Shown: piece by piece, positions 8,665 to 21,514 of the stretch
Layout: every line of letters starts with the position of its first letter
Numbering within the stretch: position 1 is the stretch's first letter
Origin: Dastarcus helophoroides
Lineage: Eukaryota; Arthropoda; Insecta; Coleoptera; Bothrideridae
Direction of reading: 5' to 3'
Assembly (NCBI GenBank): GCA_028583605.1
Contig: CM053332.1
Coordinates: 21,456,297 to 21,520,296, forward strand
Length of the DNA stretch: 64,000 nt
Made by a program: the position numbers and the translations under genes
Notes under the pieces: model-generated
What the model was told of the DNA's origin: nothing
What the model saw: the letters and a program-made list of their open reading frames with translations, nothing else
The model's database searches: none

Positions 8665-11600
8665 AAAATGCTGCTTAGTTAAAATTTAAAAAAAATATAT
8701 CTTTTTGAAAGAGTCAATATTTTTGATTGAATGTTTTCAAAAAGATTGGAATTTTTAAAAATAATTAAAATTTTCCAAAAAATTAAAAGGTTTTTTTAAA
8801 GCTGTAAAAAGTAGATACTTTGAAACTTGAAATTAAAAACATCGAAAATTTTAAAAGCAGCGAAAGTATCAAAAAAATTAGAAATTTTTCAAAATAGTTG
8901 AAAATGTCAAAACTTGAATCGAATAAACTCGAAGTTTTACACAAATTAAAAAAAAATCCAAAGTTTTTAAAAGAGATAAAAATTTTTGGAAAAGTCTAAA
9001 TTTAAGAAGTTAAATTTTAAAAAGGAAGAATTTTACGAATAAAAATTCGGAAGAAACGTTAGAATTTTTAAAAAGGTTTCCAAGTGTCAAAATTGCAAAA
9101 CAAAATCTACATTTTTAGAGGTCAAAATTGAAAAAACATTTTGACTTCTTTTCAAAATTTGAAGTTCTTAAAAATTTACGATCTGTTTTTAAAATATAAC
9201 CTTTTTTTAAAGTGTTGACTTTTTCAAAAATTTTGTTTTGATAATTTCTGCGTTTTTCAAAATTAAGATTTTTTTTTAAGTTTCAATTCCTTAAACCTTT
9301 TTTTTTTCATAATTTCGACATCTTTTTAATTTTTTTTTGTTTAAAAATGTCGATGTTTTTTGAAAATTAGCTTTTTTAAATTTCCATTTTTTCCAAAATT
9401 CCACTGTCCCCAAAATTGTAACTGTTTTGAAAATTTTGACCACCCGGAGGTTACGGTTTTTTAAAATTCGATATTTTTTCAAATTTTAGATTTTTTTTTA
9501 CAAAATTTCAATTTTTTCGAAAATTTCGAGATTTTTTTTGAAATTTTTTTAGTTTGTCTTAAAAGTTGCGGATATTTATGATTTTGACTTGTTTTTAAGT
9601 CACGACTTTTTTATAATATTTCAATTTTTTTTTGACTTTCATCAAAATTTTGACCTACTTTTTCAAATTTCGCTTTTTGTAAAATTTCTGACATGGTCCC
9701 AAATTTCGACTTTTTTAAAAATTTCGACTGTTTTCAAAATATTGATCTTTTAAATTCCTTTATGTAAAAATCTCAATTTCTCCTTTAAATATCACTTTTT
9801 TTTAATTTGGTTTTGAAAATTCCAAATATCTTAAACTGTCGTTTTTCTTAAATTTAATTTTAATTTTAATGTTAACTTTAAACAAAAATTTTATCTTTTC
9901 TAAAAATTTGGACATTTCTCAAAATTTTTCTTTAAAATTTCTGCCTTTCTTTCAAAATTTTTTTCAAAATTTGGCTTCTTAAGAATTGATATTTTTTGAA
10001 AATTAATCTTAATGTTAACTTTACGAAAATTTTACCTTTTTTAAAAATGCTTAGTTAAAATTTTAAAAAAAGATAAATATATCTTTAAAGAGTCAACATT
10101 TTTGACTGAATGGTTTCGAAAAGGTTGGAATTTTTAAAAATAATCAAAATTTTCTAAAAAATTAAAAGATTTGTTTTAAAGCTGTAAAAAGTCGACACTT
10201 TGAAATTTGAAATTTAAAAAAAAAACATCGAAAATTTTAAAAACAGCGAAAGTATCAAAAAAATTAGAAACTTTTAAAAATAGTTGAAAATGTCAAAACA
10301 ACTCGAATCGAATAAATTCGAAATTTTACACAAATTAAAAAAAAATTCAAAGTTTTTAAAAAAGATAAAAATTTTTGAAAAAGTCTAAATTTAAGAAGTT
10401 AAATTTTAAAAAGGAAGAATTTTACGAATAAAAATTTGGCAGAAACGTCACAATTTTCAAAAAGCCAAGGTTTCCAAGTGTCAAAATTGCAAAACAAAAT
10501 CTACATTTTTAGAGGTCAAAATTGAAAAAACATTTTGACTTCTTTTCAAAATTTGAATTTCTTAAAAATTTACGGTTTTTTTTAAAATATAACCTTTTTT
10601 TAAAGTGTTGACTTTTTCAAAAATTTTGTTTTGATAATTTCTGCGTTTTTCAAAATTAAGATTTTTTTTAAGTATCAATTCCTTAAACCTTTTTTTTTCA
10701 TAATTTCGACATCTTTTTAATTTTTTTTTGTTTAAAAATGTCGATGTTTTTTGAAAATTAGATTTTTTAAATTTCCATTTTTTCCAAAATTCCACTTTTC
10801 CCAAAATTGTAACATTTTTTGAATATTTTGACCACTTGAAGGTTACGGTTTTTTAAAATTCGATATTTTTTTAAATTTTAGATATTTTTTTACAAAATTT
10901 CAATTTTTTCGAAAATTTCGAGATTTTTTTAAAATTTTTTTACTTTGTTTTAAAAGTTGCGGATATTAATGATTTTGACTTGTTTTTAAATTACGACTTT
11001 TTTGTAATATTTCAATTTTTTTTGACTTTCATCAAAATTTTGACCTGCTTTTTCAAATTTCGCTTTTTTGAAAAATTTCTGACATGGTCCCAAATTTCGA
11101 CTTTCTTAAAAATTTCGACTGTTTTCAAAATATTGATCTTTTAAGTTCCTTTATGTAACAATCTCAATTTTTCCTTTAAATATCACTTTTTTTTAATTTG
11201 GTTTTGAAAATTTCAAATATCTTAAACTGTCGTTTTTCTTAAATTTAATTTTTATTTTAATGTTAACTTTAAACGAAAATTTTACCTTCTCTAAAAATTT
11301 GGACATTTCTCAAAATTTTTCTTTAAAATTTCTGCCTTTCTTTCAAAATTTTTTTGATAATTTGGCTTCTTAAGAATTGATATTTTTTGAAAATTCATCT
11401 TAATGTTAACTTTACGAAAATTTTACCTTTTTTAAAAATGCTTAGTTAAAATTTTAAAAAAAGATAAATATATCTTTAAAGAGTCAACATTTTTGACTGA
11501 ATGTTTTCAAAAAGATTGCAATTTTTAAAAATAATCAAAATTTTCTAAAAAATTAAAAGATTTGTTTTAAAGCTGTAAAAAGTCGACACTTTGAAACTTG

Positions 11601-12235
11601 AAATTTACAAAAAAAACATCGAAAATTTTAAAAGCAGCGAAAGTATCAAAAAAATTACAAATTTTTCAAAATAGTTAAAAATGTCAAAACAACTCGAATC
11701 GAATAAACTTGAAATTTCACAAAAATTTAAAAAAACTCCAAAGTTTTTAAAAGAGATAAACATTTTTGGAAAAGTCTAAATTGAAGAGGTTAAATTTTAA
11801 AAAGGAAGAATTTTACGAATAAAAATTCGGAAGAAACGTCAGAATTTTCAAAAAGCCGAGGTTTCCAAGGGTCAAAATTGCAAAATAAAACCTACATTTT
11901 TAGAGGTCAAAATTAAAAAAACATTTTGACTTCTTTTCAAAATTTGAAGTTCTTAAAAATTTACGATCTTTTTTAACATGTAACCTTTTTTTAAAGTGTT
12001 GACTTTTTTAAAAATTTTGTTTTGATAATTTCTGCGTTTTTCAAAATAAAGATTTTTTTAAGTTTTAATTCCTTAAACCTTTTTTTTATAATTTCGACAT
12101 CTTTTTAAATTTTTTTTGTTTAAAAATGTCGATGTTTTTTGAAAATTAGCTTTTTTAAATTTCCATTTTTTCCAAAATTCCACTTTCCCCAAAATTGTAA
12201 CTGTTTTGAAAATTTTGACCACTCGGAGGTTACGG
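8665..12235. repeat. 1.39-kb tandem repeat, 2.6 copies
   Basis: Landmarks recur at constant spacing. The box AATGCTTAGTTAAAAT lies at about 8668, 10048 and 11437. The box ATAATTTCGACATC lies at 9309, 10700 and 12088. The spacing is about 1390 bp. The third copy is cut at about 12235, where the module containing CCCACGCCCCCATCTACG begins. Parallel minus-strand open frames (9291, 10562, 12073) are repeat artefacts. Confidence 0.9.
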
Positions 12236-13040
12236 TTTACTGGCTGATACCCACGCCCCCATCTACGTGAATAAAGAGAAATAATTCTTGGGTCACTGTT
12301 TTCAAAATTTCGTCTTTTTAAAGAATTCCTCTTTTTCATTTCTATCTTCATCTCTTTACCTTGCTGAAGATGATAGCTTGGCTGTCGAAACGCGTTAGCC
12401 AGTAACCTTTGTTGTGTTTTTTAATCTTTCTTGATCTCAGGGGACAAGATTTGTGTTTCAATTTTTGAAGATAACCAAGGACCAGTCCATTGCATCAAAA
12501 GAAGTAGAAGTAGTAGTTATAAGTAGTTATTTTCTACTACATTATCTCTAAAATAGTAGATTGGAAGAGATTGTTATGTTTTACTGGCTGATACCCACGC
12601 ACCAATCTACGTGAATAAAGAGAAATAATTCTTGGGTCACTGTCTTCAAAATTTCGTCTTTTTTTTAGAATTATTTTATTTTTTTCATTTCTATCCCTTT
12701 ACCTTTGTTCAACTTTTGACAATTTCTTGAAGTTTTGACCTTGAAAATTGCGCCTTGTTTTTGAAAAATTTTGGCTGCTCTTCGAAATCGACTTTATGTA
12801 GTAAATTAAAACCTAATTTGAGCAATCGATTTATTTTTGAGTTTCACTATTTTAAAAAATTGGATTTTTTTTAAATTTCGACTCCAACTTCTCCAAGTTC
12901 TCCAGAATTCTGACTTATTTAAATATATTTTGATTTTTTTTTGTACTTCTTACTTATAACTTTTGTCAATGTTGAACATTATTTTTTTTTGGAAATGTCG
13001 ACCTTTTTGAAAATTTTCGTTGCAATACTTTGAACTCCTT
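10700..13040. repeat. Left arm of a long inverted repeat
   Basis: Its reverse complement is at about 17985-20290. The segment 12240-12720 matches 18300-18790 almost base for base, including the double occurrence of the CACGTAGAT/ACCCACGC box. The spacer is about 4.9 kb. Confidence 0.85.
12364..12488 (+). repeat. Recurring 125-bp module (family 1)
   Basis: Runs CTGAAGATGATAGCTTGG, GAAACGCGTTAG, TTTGTTGTGTTTTTTAATC, TTTCTTGATCTCAGGGGACA, then GATAACCAAGGACCAGTCC. The same string recurs more than 25 times in this window in both orientations. The hairpin between CTGAAGAT and GAAACG resembles a hammerhead core with one extra base. Confidence 0.85.
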
Positions 13041-14084
13041 TAAATATTTTGAACTTATTTCAAAGTTTTGAAGTTTTTCGAAAACTTCAACTTTTTTTTT
13101 AAATGTTTAACCTTATTTTTAAAAATGTTGACCTTTTGTGAAATTTCGACTCGAAATTTCAAATTTTTAGCAAATTTAACTGTTTTTAAATTCGACTTTT
13201 TTGGAAGATTTTATTCCTTTTGAAAATTTGAATTATTTGAAAGTATCGAATCTTAAAAACATCGATTTTCGCGAGTGTTTCATTTTTTAATTGGACTTTT
13301 TTCAACATTAAGACTTTCTCGAAATTTTGACTTACTGGAAATGACGACTTTTTTAAAAAGCCTGTCTTTTATTTGAATTAAATATTCTTAACCAGTCTTC
13401 AACTTTTTTAAAATATTTTGTTTTTATACTTTGATAATTTTCCATTTTTTTAAATTCCAATTTTTTCAAATGTTAACTCATTTTTTGATGGAACGGACTG
13501 GTCCTTGGTTATCTTCAAAAATTGAAACACAGAACTTGTCCCCTGAAACCAAGAAAAATTAAAAAACACAACAAAGGTTGCTCTAACGCGTTTCGACAGC
13601 CAAGCTGTCATCTTCAGAGAGAAACTGTGTCTCTCTGAAGATGACAGCTTGGCTGTCAAAACGCGTTAGAGCAACCTTTGTTGTGTTTTTTAATTTTTCT
13701 TGGACAAACTCATTTTATCAATTGCATCACTTTCACAGCTTAACTTTTCGTTGGGATTTTTAAATTATTATCTAAATTTGAATTTAAAGAAAATTATTAA
13801 ACAAAATTTAAATCTTTGCTAGAAATTGTGTTTTTTTTTTCAAAATAGTGATTTTTGAATACTCACGTTGCAATATTTCGAATTTTTCTGATTATTTTAA
13901 ATTTATTTTGAAGTTTTCATTTAAACCTTTTGAAAAATTTAACTGTTTTTAAATGTTTAATATTATTTTGAAAAATTTTGACCTTTTTTTAAAATTTCGA
14001 CTTAAAATTTCAATCTTTTGGCAAATCTGACTGATTTTAAATTCGATATTTTTGAAACATTTCATTCTTTTTGAAAAATTTGAG
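13041..14084. repeat. AT-rich DNA with an inverted pair of family 1 modules
   Basis: Module on the minus strand at 13495-13617 and on the plus strand at 13635-13703, facing each other around a short centre. In both, the bases before CTGAAGA are CTCT and the bases after ACGCGTT are AGAG, so a 4-bp stem I could form. The flanking sequence (13018-13260 versus 13868-14080) is a diverged tandem duplication. No gene is present. Confidence 0.7.
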
Positions 14085-14562
14085 TTATAAATACGCGGTC
14101 GTCTTTTCCTCAGCCAGTTAATTATACAGTGAGTTAGTTATTCTTCATGGTAGACCCTTATTGACCGGAAATATTATGTTTTTTTATCAAAAATTTTATT
14201 TTTTTCATATCTAATTTTTGGTCTCCTATTTTTCATTATTCCTATTCTATGTAAAATAAACTAACCTCTTAATTTGTAAACTGTCATGAAGTGACGTTTT
14301 CAATAAATTTAAATATCATGTAGTCGCATTTCAAAAATTGTTTAGAAAATTGTCAACAAACCATAAAAAATTTAAATATTTCCAAACTGGGCCGAAGAAA
14401 TGTTAAATAAATTGAAAAAAAAACAGTGAGTTAGTTGGTTAGTCAGTTAATTGGTCAGTTAGTCAATTAAGTGAACTAAAATTGTAGTGTTTCGAAATCA
14501 GTTTGAAAATAAAGTGGTTACATTTCACGCAGTTTTAATTTTTGAACCGATAACGCCCAATA
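14085..14562 (+). mobile_element. LTR fragment split by a small insertion
   Basis: TATAAATA at about 14092, then GGTCGTCTTTTCCTCAG and repeated GTTAGTTAGTCAGTTA-like strings, and finally GAACCGATAACGCCCAATA. This is the promoter-to-3' part of the LTR family. The stretch 14138-14420 is foreign: its start (TTCTTCATGG...GACCGGAAA) and end (GAAATGTTAAATAAA) recur at 39266-39365. Confidence 0.6.
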
Positions 14563-14569
14563 GTATATT

Positions 14570-15190
14570 CGTTGATAGTTGTCGCCGCTCGATATCGCAT
14601 AATTCCATAATTTTTTCTCACATATTAAGAAAAAGTTAAAAATAAAGAAAGGGAGGGGGTGTTTTATAAAAACAGAAGCTGAAGTACGAATTTAAAGTTT
14701 AAAAAAATATCTTTGAAACGAACATATCGAATTTTTTAAGAATTTTTCTAACCTATTCAATGAAATATTACATTTACACAGAAAATATGTTATTTTGCTG
14801 AAATTAAACAAAACATTCATTTTACTCTAATTATTATAAAACACAACAATATTTCACGTTGTAAATTAGCCGGCGCATTACGGCGCGACCTACGTACATA
14901 CAACACCATGTGCGAAATTGAAAATATTAATTAAAACTAATAGCCGTTGTTATCAGATGCTCGTTGGAAAATTACATTAAGTGGGAAAATATATTACAGT
15001 TGTTGCATCAGAAATCCGGCCGATAAATTTAAAATATAGATATAAATGGGCATAATTCACGTAAGCATCTGTTTACAAGCTTGAATAACAAATGGAATTC
15101 GGCGGCATTCGCCGGCCACTGCACACTTTGTCGCACTTTATGGGACGTCAAAGACACACTTTGATATACGTATAGTATGTATATTCGTAT
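14570..15190. other. No gene; partly single-copy
   Basis: The section 14860-15130 is richer in CpG (GCCGGCGCATTACGGCGCG) than its surroundings. I see no coding frame or RNA gene. Confidence 0.4.
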
Positions 15191-15506
15191 TGTAATAAAA
15201 TCTAATTATAAAGTTTAGTTGGAAATGTTCTAGAAAATTTGATAAGGGGAAGCGGCCTCGATAGTGAATCAAACGGCGCATATGCGTTCCAGAAATTTCG
15301 ACAAGCGATAAGTCTTATCGGCTTGTTTCTTGTAGAACCCGAAGCGGGTCCTATATAAGGCGATCGACTTTCCCTCAGTAAGTTAGTTAGAAGTCAATGA
15401 ATAAGTTAGTTAATTAAACAGTGTTGATAAATTACAATTGTTGTGTTCCGGAATCAGTGGCTACAATTCACCAAGTGTTAATCATTCGAACAGATAACGC
15501 GCAACA
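15191..15506 (+). mobile_element. Solo LTR (Gypsy-type) with 4-bp target duplication
   Basis: Starts TGTAATAAAATC and ends GATAACGCGCAACA, so TG...CA. It is flanked by GTAT on both sides (15187-15190, 15507-15510). The promoter TATATAAGG lies near 15352, followed about 30 nt later by the arthropod initiator TCAGT. There is no internal region, so this is a recombined solo LTR. The homologue at 55786 is in the opposite orientation. Confidence 0.8.
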
Positions 15507-15573
15507 GTATATTGCGACTGCCCCGGCTTCGCCCGAGTGAACAACATCTAGACTACAACCTAACTTGATTTAG

Positions 15574-15657
15574 TTGTATAACGTCACCTGTTACTTGTAT
15601 AACGTCATATTTTATTTGCATAACGTAATTTTTTACTTGTATAACGTCATGACAAAA
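15574..15657. repeat. Four 21-bp repeats with AACGTCA boxes
   Basis: Units start at 15574, 15595, 15616 and 15637, each beginning TTGTATAACGTCA or a one- or two-base variant (the third has TTGCATAACGTAA). AACGTCA resembles a CREB/ATF half-site, but no neighbouring gene supports regulation. Confidence 0.85.
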
Positions 15658-15748
15658 TGTGAAAATTTTTTAAAAAGTCAAAATTTTGAAGTGAGTCAAA
15701 ATTTCTATATTCTATCTTTTTCTTCATTCCGTTAAAGTAACTTTGGTG

Positions 15749-15838
15749 GAAGGGACTAGTCCTTGGTTATCTTAAAAAATTGAAATATAAATCTTGTTCC
15801 TTGAAACCAAGAAGTTTCAGAGGACAGGATTTGTGTTT
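15749..15838. repeat. Truncated family 1 module pair
   Basis: ACTAGTCCTTGGTTATCTT and CTTGTTCCTTGAAACC on one strand, followed by the inverse AGAGGACAGGATTTGTG. The hairpin part is missing. Confidence 0.6.
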
Positions 15839-16618
15839 AACTTTCCGTTAAAGTAAAATTAGGAATAAGCAAATAAGTTTCAGTTAATCAGGTGAAAAAT
15901 AAGTTAAATTTCGTTACTTTGTAGTCACAGTTGATCGAATTTCGATCGCAGGCGAAACTAGCTTACGTTATTAGACTAGCACAAATTCTTAAAAACATCT
16001 TGTTTATCTATTGTAGTTTAACCACAGCCTTCTTTGAAGCGAGAGTGATGTTTCACATAAATTATTCAACGTCTGCACTAAATCACATCAAGGGTCGTTA
16101 AGGAAACAGGTTTTTGATTTTCCTTATCAAGTTATGGCTGTATGGCAATGCGCGCCTAATATTTCATCAAGATTGAGCTCGTTTATTATCACCGCGCTGA
16201 AAGATAATATAGATTACGTGTATCGACTGCCAGATATAGCGCTACAATAACGGTATACAATATTGGGTGGAAGAAGCTTCGCTAACAAGGAAATTTAGAG
16301 GTACATTCCCCATTCTTGCGTTGGGGGAGTCGCGGAAACCCTTCGGGAGGATCGTATTATGTTCAGCGATGAAAAAGTAGTTGCCGTAGTAATCGTGATG
16401 GCGTAAATTCGATAGTTTATTTCGGCGAAAAAGGCGCAATACAGCTGTTTCCCTCTCGAAATTATCCCACAGGTGAGGCACATTTAAACCCGAAATTGAT
16501 ATCCTCTGCTCCCACGACAAAATACAGAACGGATGCAACCGTGGCGCCACTTGGGGTAAAACCGTATTACGATTGATTTCATCATCTTTACCAGATTGCT
16601 ATTCGTTCCCTTACCTTT
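15839..16618. other. Apparently single-copy DNA, no gene recognised
   Basis: More balanced composition with CpGs. A 102-codon minus-strand frame (16242-16550) has no motif that I know and overlaps an alternative frame. I do not call it a gene. Confidence 0.4.
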
Positions 16619-16622
16619 ATAT

Positions 16623-17329
16623 TGTAACGCACTGTAAATAGATGAAATAGAATTTAGAATAGAATTGTATAATTTAGTAAATAAAAAAAGCTGGAAGGAT
16701 CTGATAAGGGGAAAGCGGCCGCGATAACGAAACAAATGGCAGATAAGCGTTCCAAAAATTTCGGGAACGATAAGCCTTATCTGCCGAAAAGTTCTAGAAG
16801 CCGGGGGCCAAAGCTATAAAAGGCGGTCAGCTTTCCCTCGAGTGAGTCAGTTAGAACCAGTGTAATTAGTGAGTTGGTAGAAGTCAATAATAAATGAGTT
16901 AATTGTCAATTGTGGTGATCCAAGTTGAGTTCAGTAATAAAGTGGGTATAATCCATCACGTGTAATCAATTCGAACAGATAAGCCCGTTACGTGCGTTAT
17001 CAGTTTGAAATGATTATTAAACGCTTGCTGAATAATACCCACTTTATTACCAAACTAAATTCGGAACACTACAACTGAATAATGAACTCACGTCTAACTA
17101 CTAACTCATTAACTATAATGTCTAACTGACTAACTGACTCGAAGTAAAGGCGATCGCCTTATATAGTTTTGGCTCCCGGGTTCTGGAAAAATTCCGCAGA
17201 TAAGGCTTTGCCGAAATTTCTGGAACGCTTATCTGCCTTTTGCTTCATTACCGCGGACGCTTTCCCCTTATCAGATCTTTCAAGAAAAAATGTTTACGTA
17301 CTAAATTCTATAATGTACATTTCGTTACA
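16623..17329. mobile_element. Two LTRs fused tail-to-tail, with shared 4-bp target duplication
   Basis: A plus-strand LTR (16623 to about 16992: TGTAACG start, TATAAAAGG near 16820, TCAGTTAG, ATTCGAACAGATAA) runs straight into a minus-strand LTR. The second LTR (about 16993-17329) carries CTTATATAG, a TAACTGACT run and ends TTTCGTTACA. There is no internal sequence. ATAT flanks the pair on both sides (16619-16622 and 17330-17333). The two halves are diverged rather than identical. Confidence 0.75.
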
Positions 17330-17984
17330 ATATATAAAAATGGAAACTGACCGAAAAATTTAACTTCTTTTCAATATTTTGCCCACTTCACTTTACTGAA
17401 AATTTCAATTTTTTTACTGTTATTCAACTTATCGAACAATTTACCTTTTAGAAAAATTTTACTCTTAAAACATTTCAATTTTTTTTAATTTAAAATTTCT
17501 GAAAATTCAACTTCCCTGGAAAAATCAATATGTCGAATTTTTTTTATGAATTTTGCTATTAAACGTCCGATTTTGTGTACAAATTTCGAATTTCTTAGCA
17601 AAATTTTGACCTTTTCAAAGTTTTCGCTTTAAATTTTTTTTTTGTGGCACAATTTTCAACCATCCAAAGTTTCGACTTTTTTCAAAATTTTCCTTTGTTG
17701 AAAATTTCGACTTTTTTATAAATCTTTTTTTCTTGAACATTCTAGATATTTTGGGAGGTGTATTTTTTTAAATGCTCCTTTTTTTGAAAAATTGAATTTT
17801 TTCAAAATATTGACTTGTTAAAATTTGGGTTATTTTAAGATTTTCGACTTTCAAAATTTCGACTTTTTGAAATCTCCGTTTTTTAGAAAAAGAAAAAATG
17901 TTTTTTTAATTTTGACCTCTAATAATGTAGATTTTATTTTGCAATTTTGACACTTGGAAACCTCGGATTTTCGAAAATTCTGAC
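17330..17984. other. AT-rich quasi-repetitive DNA
   Basis: Made of AAATTTCGAC-type strings (for example 17860-17880). No coding potential. Confidence 0.6.
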
Positions 17985-20290
17985 GTTTCAAAGTATTGCA
18001 ACGAAAATTTTCAAAAAGGTCGACATTTCCAAAAAAAAATAATGTTCAACATTGACAAAAGTTATAAGTAAGAAGTACAAAAAAAATCAAAATATATTTA
18101 AATAAGTCAGAATTCTGGAGAACTTGGAGAAGTTGGAGTCGAAATTTTGAAAAAAATCCAATTTTTTAAAATAGTGAATTTCAAAAATAAATGGATTACT
18201 CAAATTAGGTTTTAATTTACTACATAAAGTCGATTTCGAAGAACAGCCAAAATTTTTCAAAAACAAGGCGCAATTTTCAAGGTCAAAACTTCAAGAAATT
18301 GTCAAAAGTTGAACAAAGGTAAAGGGATAGAAATGAAAAAAATAAAATAATTCTAAAAAAAAGACGAAATTTTGAAGACAGTGACCCAAGAATTATTTCT
18401 CTTTATTCACGTAGATGGGTGCGTGGGTATCAGCCAGTAAAACATAACAATCTCTTCCAATCTACTATTTTAGAGTTAATGTAGTAGAAAATAACTACTT
18501 ATAACTACTACTTCTACTTCTTTTGGTGCAATGGACTGGTCCTTGGTTATCTTCAAAAATTGAAACACAAATCTTGTCCCCTGAGATCAAGAAAGATTAA
18601 AAAACACAACAAAGGTTACTGGCTAACGCGTTTCGACAGCCAAGCTATCATCTTCAGCAAGGTAAAGAGATGAAGATAGAAATGAAAAAGAGGAATTCTT
18701 TAAAAAGACGAAATTTTGAGAACAGTGACCCAAGAATTATTTCTCTTTATTCACGTAGATGGGGGCGTGGGTATCAGCCAGTAAACCGTAACCTCCGAGT
18801 GGTCAAAATTTTCAAAACAGTTACAATTTTGGGGAAAGTGGAATTTTGGAAAAAATGAAAATTTAAAAAAGCTAATGTTCAAAAAATATCGACATTTTTA
18901 AACAAAAAAAATTTAAAAAGATGTCGAAATTATGAAAAAAAAAAGGTTTAAGAAATTGAAACTTAAAAAAAATCTTTATTTTGAAAAACGCAGAAATTAT
19001 CAAAACAAAATTTTTGAAAAAGTCAACACTTTAAAAAAAGGTTACATTTTAAAAAAGATCGTAAATTTTTAAGAACTTCAAATTTTGAAAAGAAGTCAAA
19101 ATGCATTTTTAATTTTGACCTCTAAAAATGTAGATTTCGTTTTGCAATTTTGACACTTGGAAACCTTGGCTTTTTGAAAATTGTGACGTTTCTTTCAAAT
19201 TTTTATTCGTAAAATTCTTTCTTCTTAAAACTTAACCTCTTAAATTTAGACTTTTTCAAAAATTTTTATCTTTTTTAAAAACTTTAAATTTTTTTTTAAT
19301 TTGTGTAAAATTTCGAGTTTATTCGATTCGAGTTGTTTTGACATTTTCAACTATTTTGAAAAATTTCTAATTTTTTCGATACTTTCGCTGCTTTAAGATT
19401 TTTGATGTTTTTTTTTTAATTTCAAGTTTTAAAGTATCGACTTTTTACAGCTTTAAAAAAAATCTTTTAATTTTTTGGAAAATTCTGATTATTTTTAAAA
19501 ATTCCAATCTTTTTAAAAACATCCAATCAAAAATGTTGACTCTTTAAAAAAGATATATTTATCTTTTTTTAAAATTTTAACTAAGCATTTTTAAAAAAGG
19601 TAAAATTTTCGTAAAGTTAACATTAAGATGAAAATAGATGAATTTTCAAAAAATATCAATTCTTAAGAAGCCAAATTTTCAAAAAAATTTTGAAAGAAAG
19701 GTAGAAATTTTAAAGAAAAATTTTGAGAAATGTCCAAATTTTTAGAGAAGGTAAAATTTTCGTATAAAGTTAATATTAAAATAAAAATTAAATTTAAGAA
19801 AAACGACAGTTTAAGATATTTGAAATTTTCAAAACCAAATTAAAAAAAAAAGTGATATTTAAAGAAGAAATTGAGATTTTTACATAAAGGAATTTAAAAG
19901 ATCAATATTTTGAAAATAGTCGAAATTTTTAAGAAAGTCGAAATTTGGGACCATGTCAGAAATTTTTCAAAAAGCGAAATTTGAATAAGTAGGTCAAAAT
20001 TTTGATGAAAGTCAAAAAAAATTAAAATATTACAAAAAAGTCGTAATTTAAAAACAAGTCAAAATCATAAATATCCGCAACTTTTAAAACAAAGTAAAAA
20101 AATTTAAAAAAATTTTTGTAAAAAAATCTAAAATTTGAAAAAATATCAAAATTTAAAAAATCGTAACTTCCAAGTGGTCAAATTTTTCAAAAAAGTTTCA
20201 ATTTTGGGGACAGTGGAATTTTGGAAAAAATGAAAATTTAAAAAAGGTAATTTTCAAAAAACATCGACATTTTTAAAAATAAGGTCAAAC
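17985..20290. repeat. Right arm of the long inverted repeat
   Basis: Reverse complement of about 10700-13040. It contains a minus-strand family 1 module at 18533-18657, matching the plus copy at 12364-12488. Confidence 0.85.
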
Positions 20291-21514
20291 ATTTAAAAAA
20301 TAGTCTAAATTTTTGAAAAACTTCAAAATAAATGCAAAAAATTCAAAACAATTCAAAATATTGCAACGTTAATTTTCAAAAAGGTTGAAATTTCCAAAAA
20401 AATAATGTTCAACATTGACAAAAGTTATAAAAAAGTAAGAAGTTCAAAAAAAATCAAAATATATCCAAATAAGTCAGAATTCTGAAGAATTTGGAGAAGT
20501 TAGAATTTTCACAGTCGAAATTTTAAAAAAATCCAATTTTTCAAAATAGTAAAACTCAAAAATAAATCGATTACTTAAATTAGGTTTTAATTTACTACAT
20601 AAAAGTCGACTTCGAGAAAAACCCAAAATTTCTCAAAAAAAGCGCATTTTTCAAAATAAAGGTTAAAACTTCGAGAAATTGTCAAAAGTTGAACAAAGGT
20701 AAGGAGATAGAGATGAAAAAAAAATTCACAGATTTCGCAATCTTTGCAACCAACGAAGACATTGGAAATGATAACACCAAATAGAAACATAATTAACACT
20801 TTATTTAACATACAAGGTTATACAGGGTATTTACAAATTTCAAAGACAACGTTGGCAGTTGATTCGGAATGATAAATAAATACGAATTACGAAAAAAAAT
20901 TAATAAAAAATGTTTACTTTTCGAATTGCAGACTTTCAAAGTTGTTATAAAAAATAATTTAATTAATCATTTCATAACCTCTTTACCGATCGTGTTGAAA
21001 TATGAAACCTTTATTTATTTAGATTATTAAGGCTAGAATCTTAGTGACGAAGACCCTCGTTTTATCCGACATCCCTTGTAATTCACCACGACAATTATCT
21101 ATGTATCTTCGAAGTAGTAAATAATAATAATTATATAAAATATGTATTGATTTACAACAATACGTATTACGTTAATTCTGTAATAAACCTTGTGTTATTT
21201 ATTATTATTATTTTGTTGTTGCTTAATTCGTGAAGTTTAATATTGTATAATCTTAAGTATAGATTTTATCTCATCATTTTTATATGTAATTATTCAGATT
21301 ACAAGATGCTCTTTTTCAAAAAGTTTCGGACTATAAGGGAGAAGTACTTTATAGTTCGCCAAAATTGATTTTCCGATAACACCTTCCAAACATTTTTAGA
21401 CGGGTCTACTGCATTCCGAATATTGGGTTAGAAATCTGAACTGCGGGTGCCGATCACTATTCGGGTATTTAAATTGATTGTTGTTAAATATTCGAAGGAC
21501 CAGTACACTATGAG
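20291..21514. other. AT-rich DNA; second copy of an inverted-repeat segment, then unique sequence
   Basis: The section 20340-20720 repeats the sequence at 17985-18330 (AATGTTCAACATTGACAAAA) in the same direction. From about 20720 the sequence becomes unique and AT-rich. No gene. Confidence 0.55.

Noticed and set aside
12364..12420. Calling this family 1 module copy an active hammerhead ribozyme
   Set aside because: There is one extra base before stem II, and the flanks ACCTTG and AGCCAGTAACC do not pair as stem I; kept only as a resemblance.
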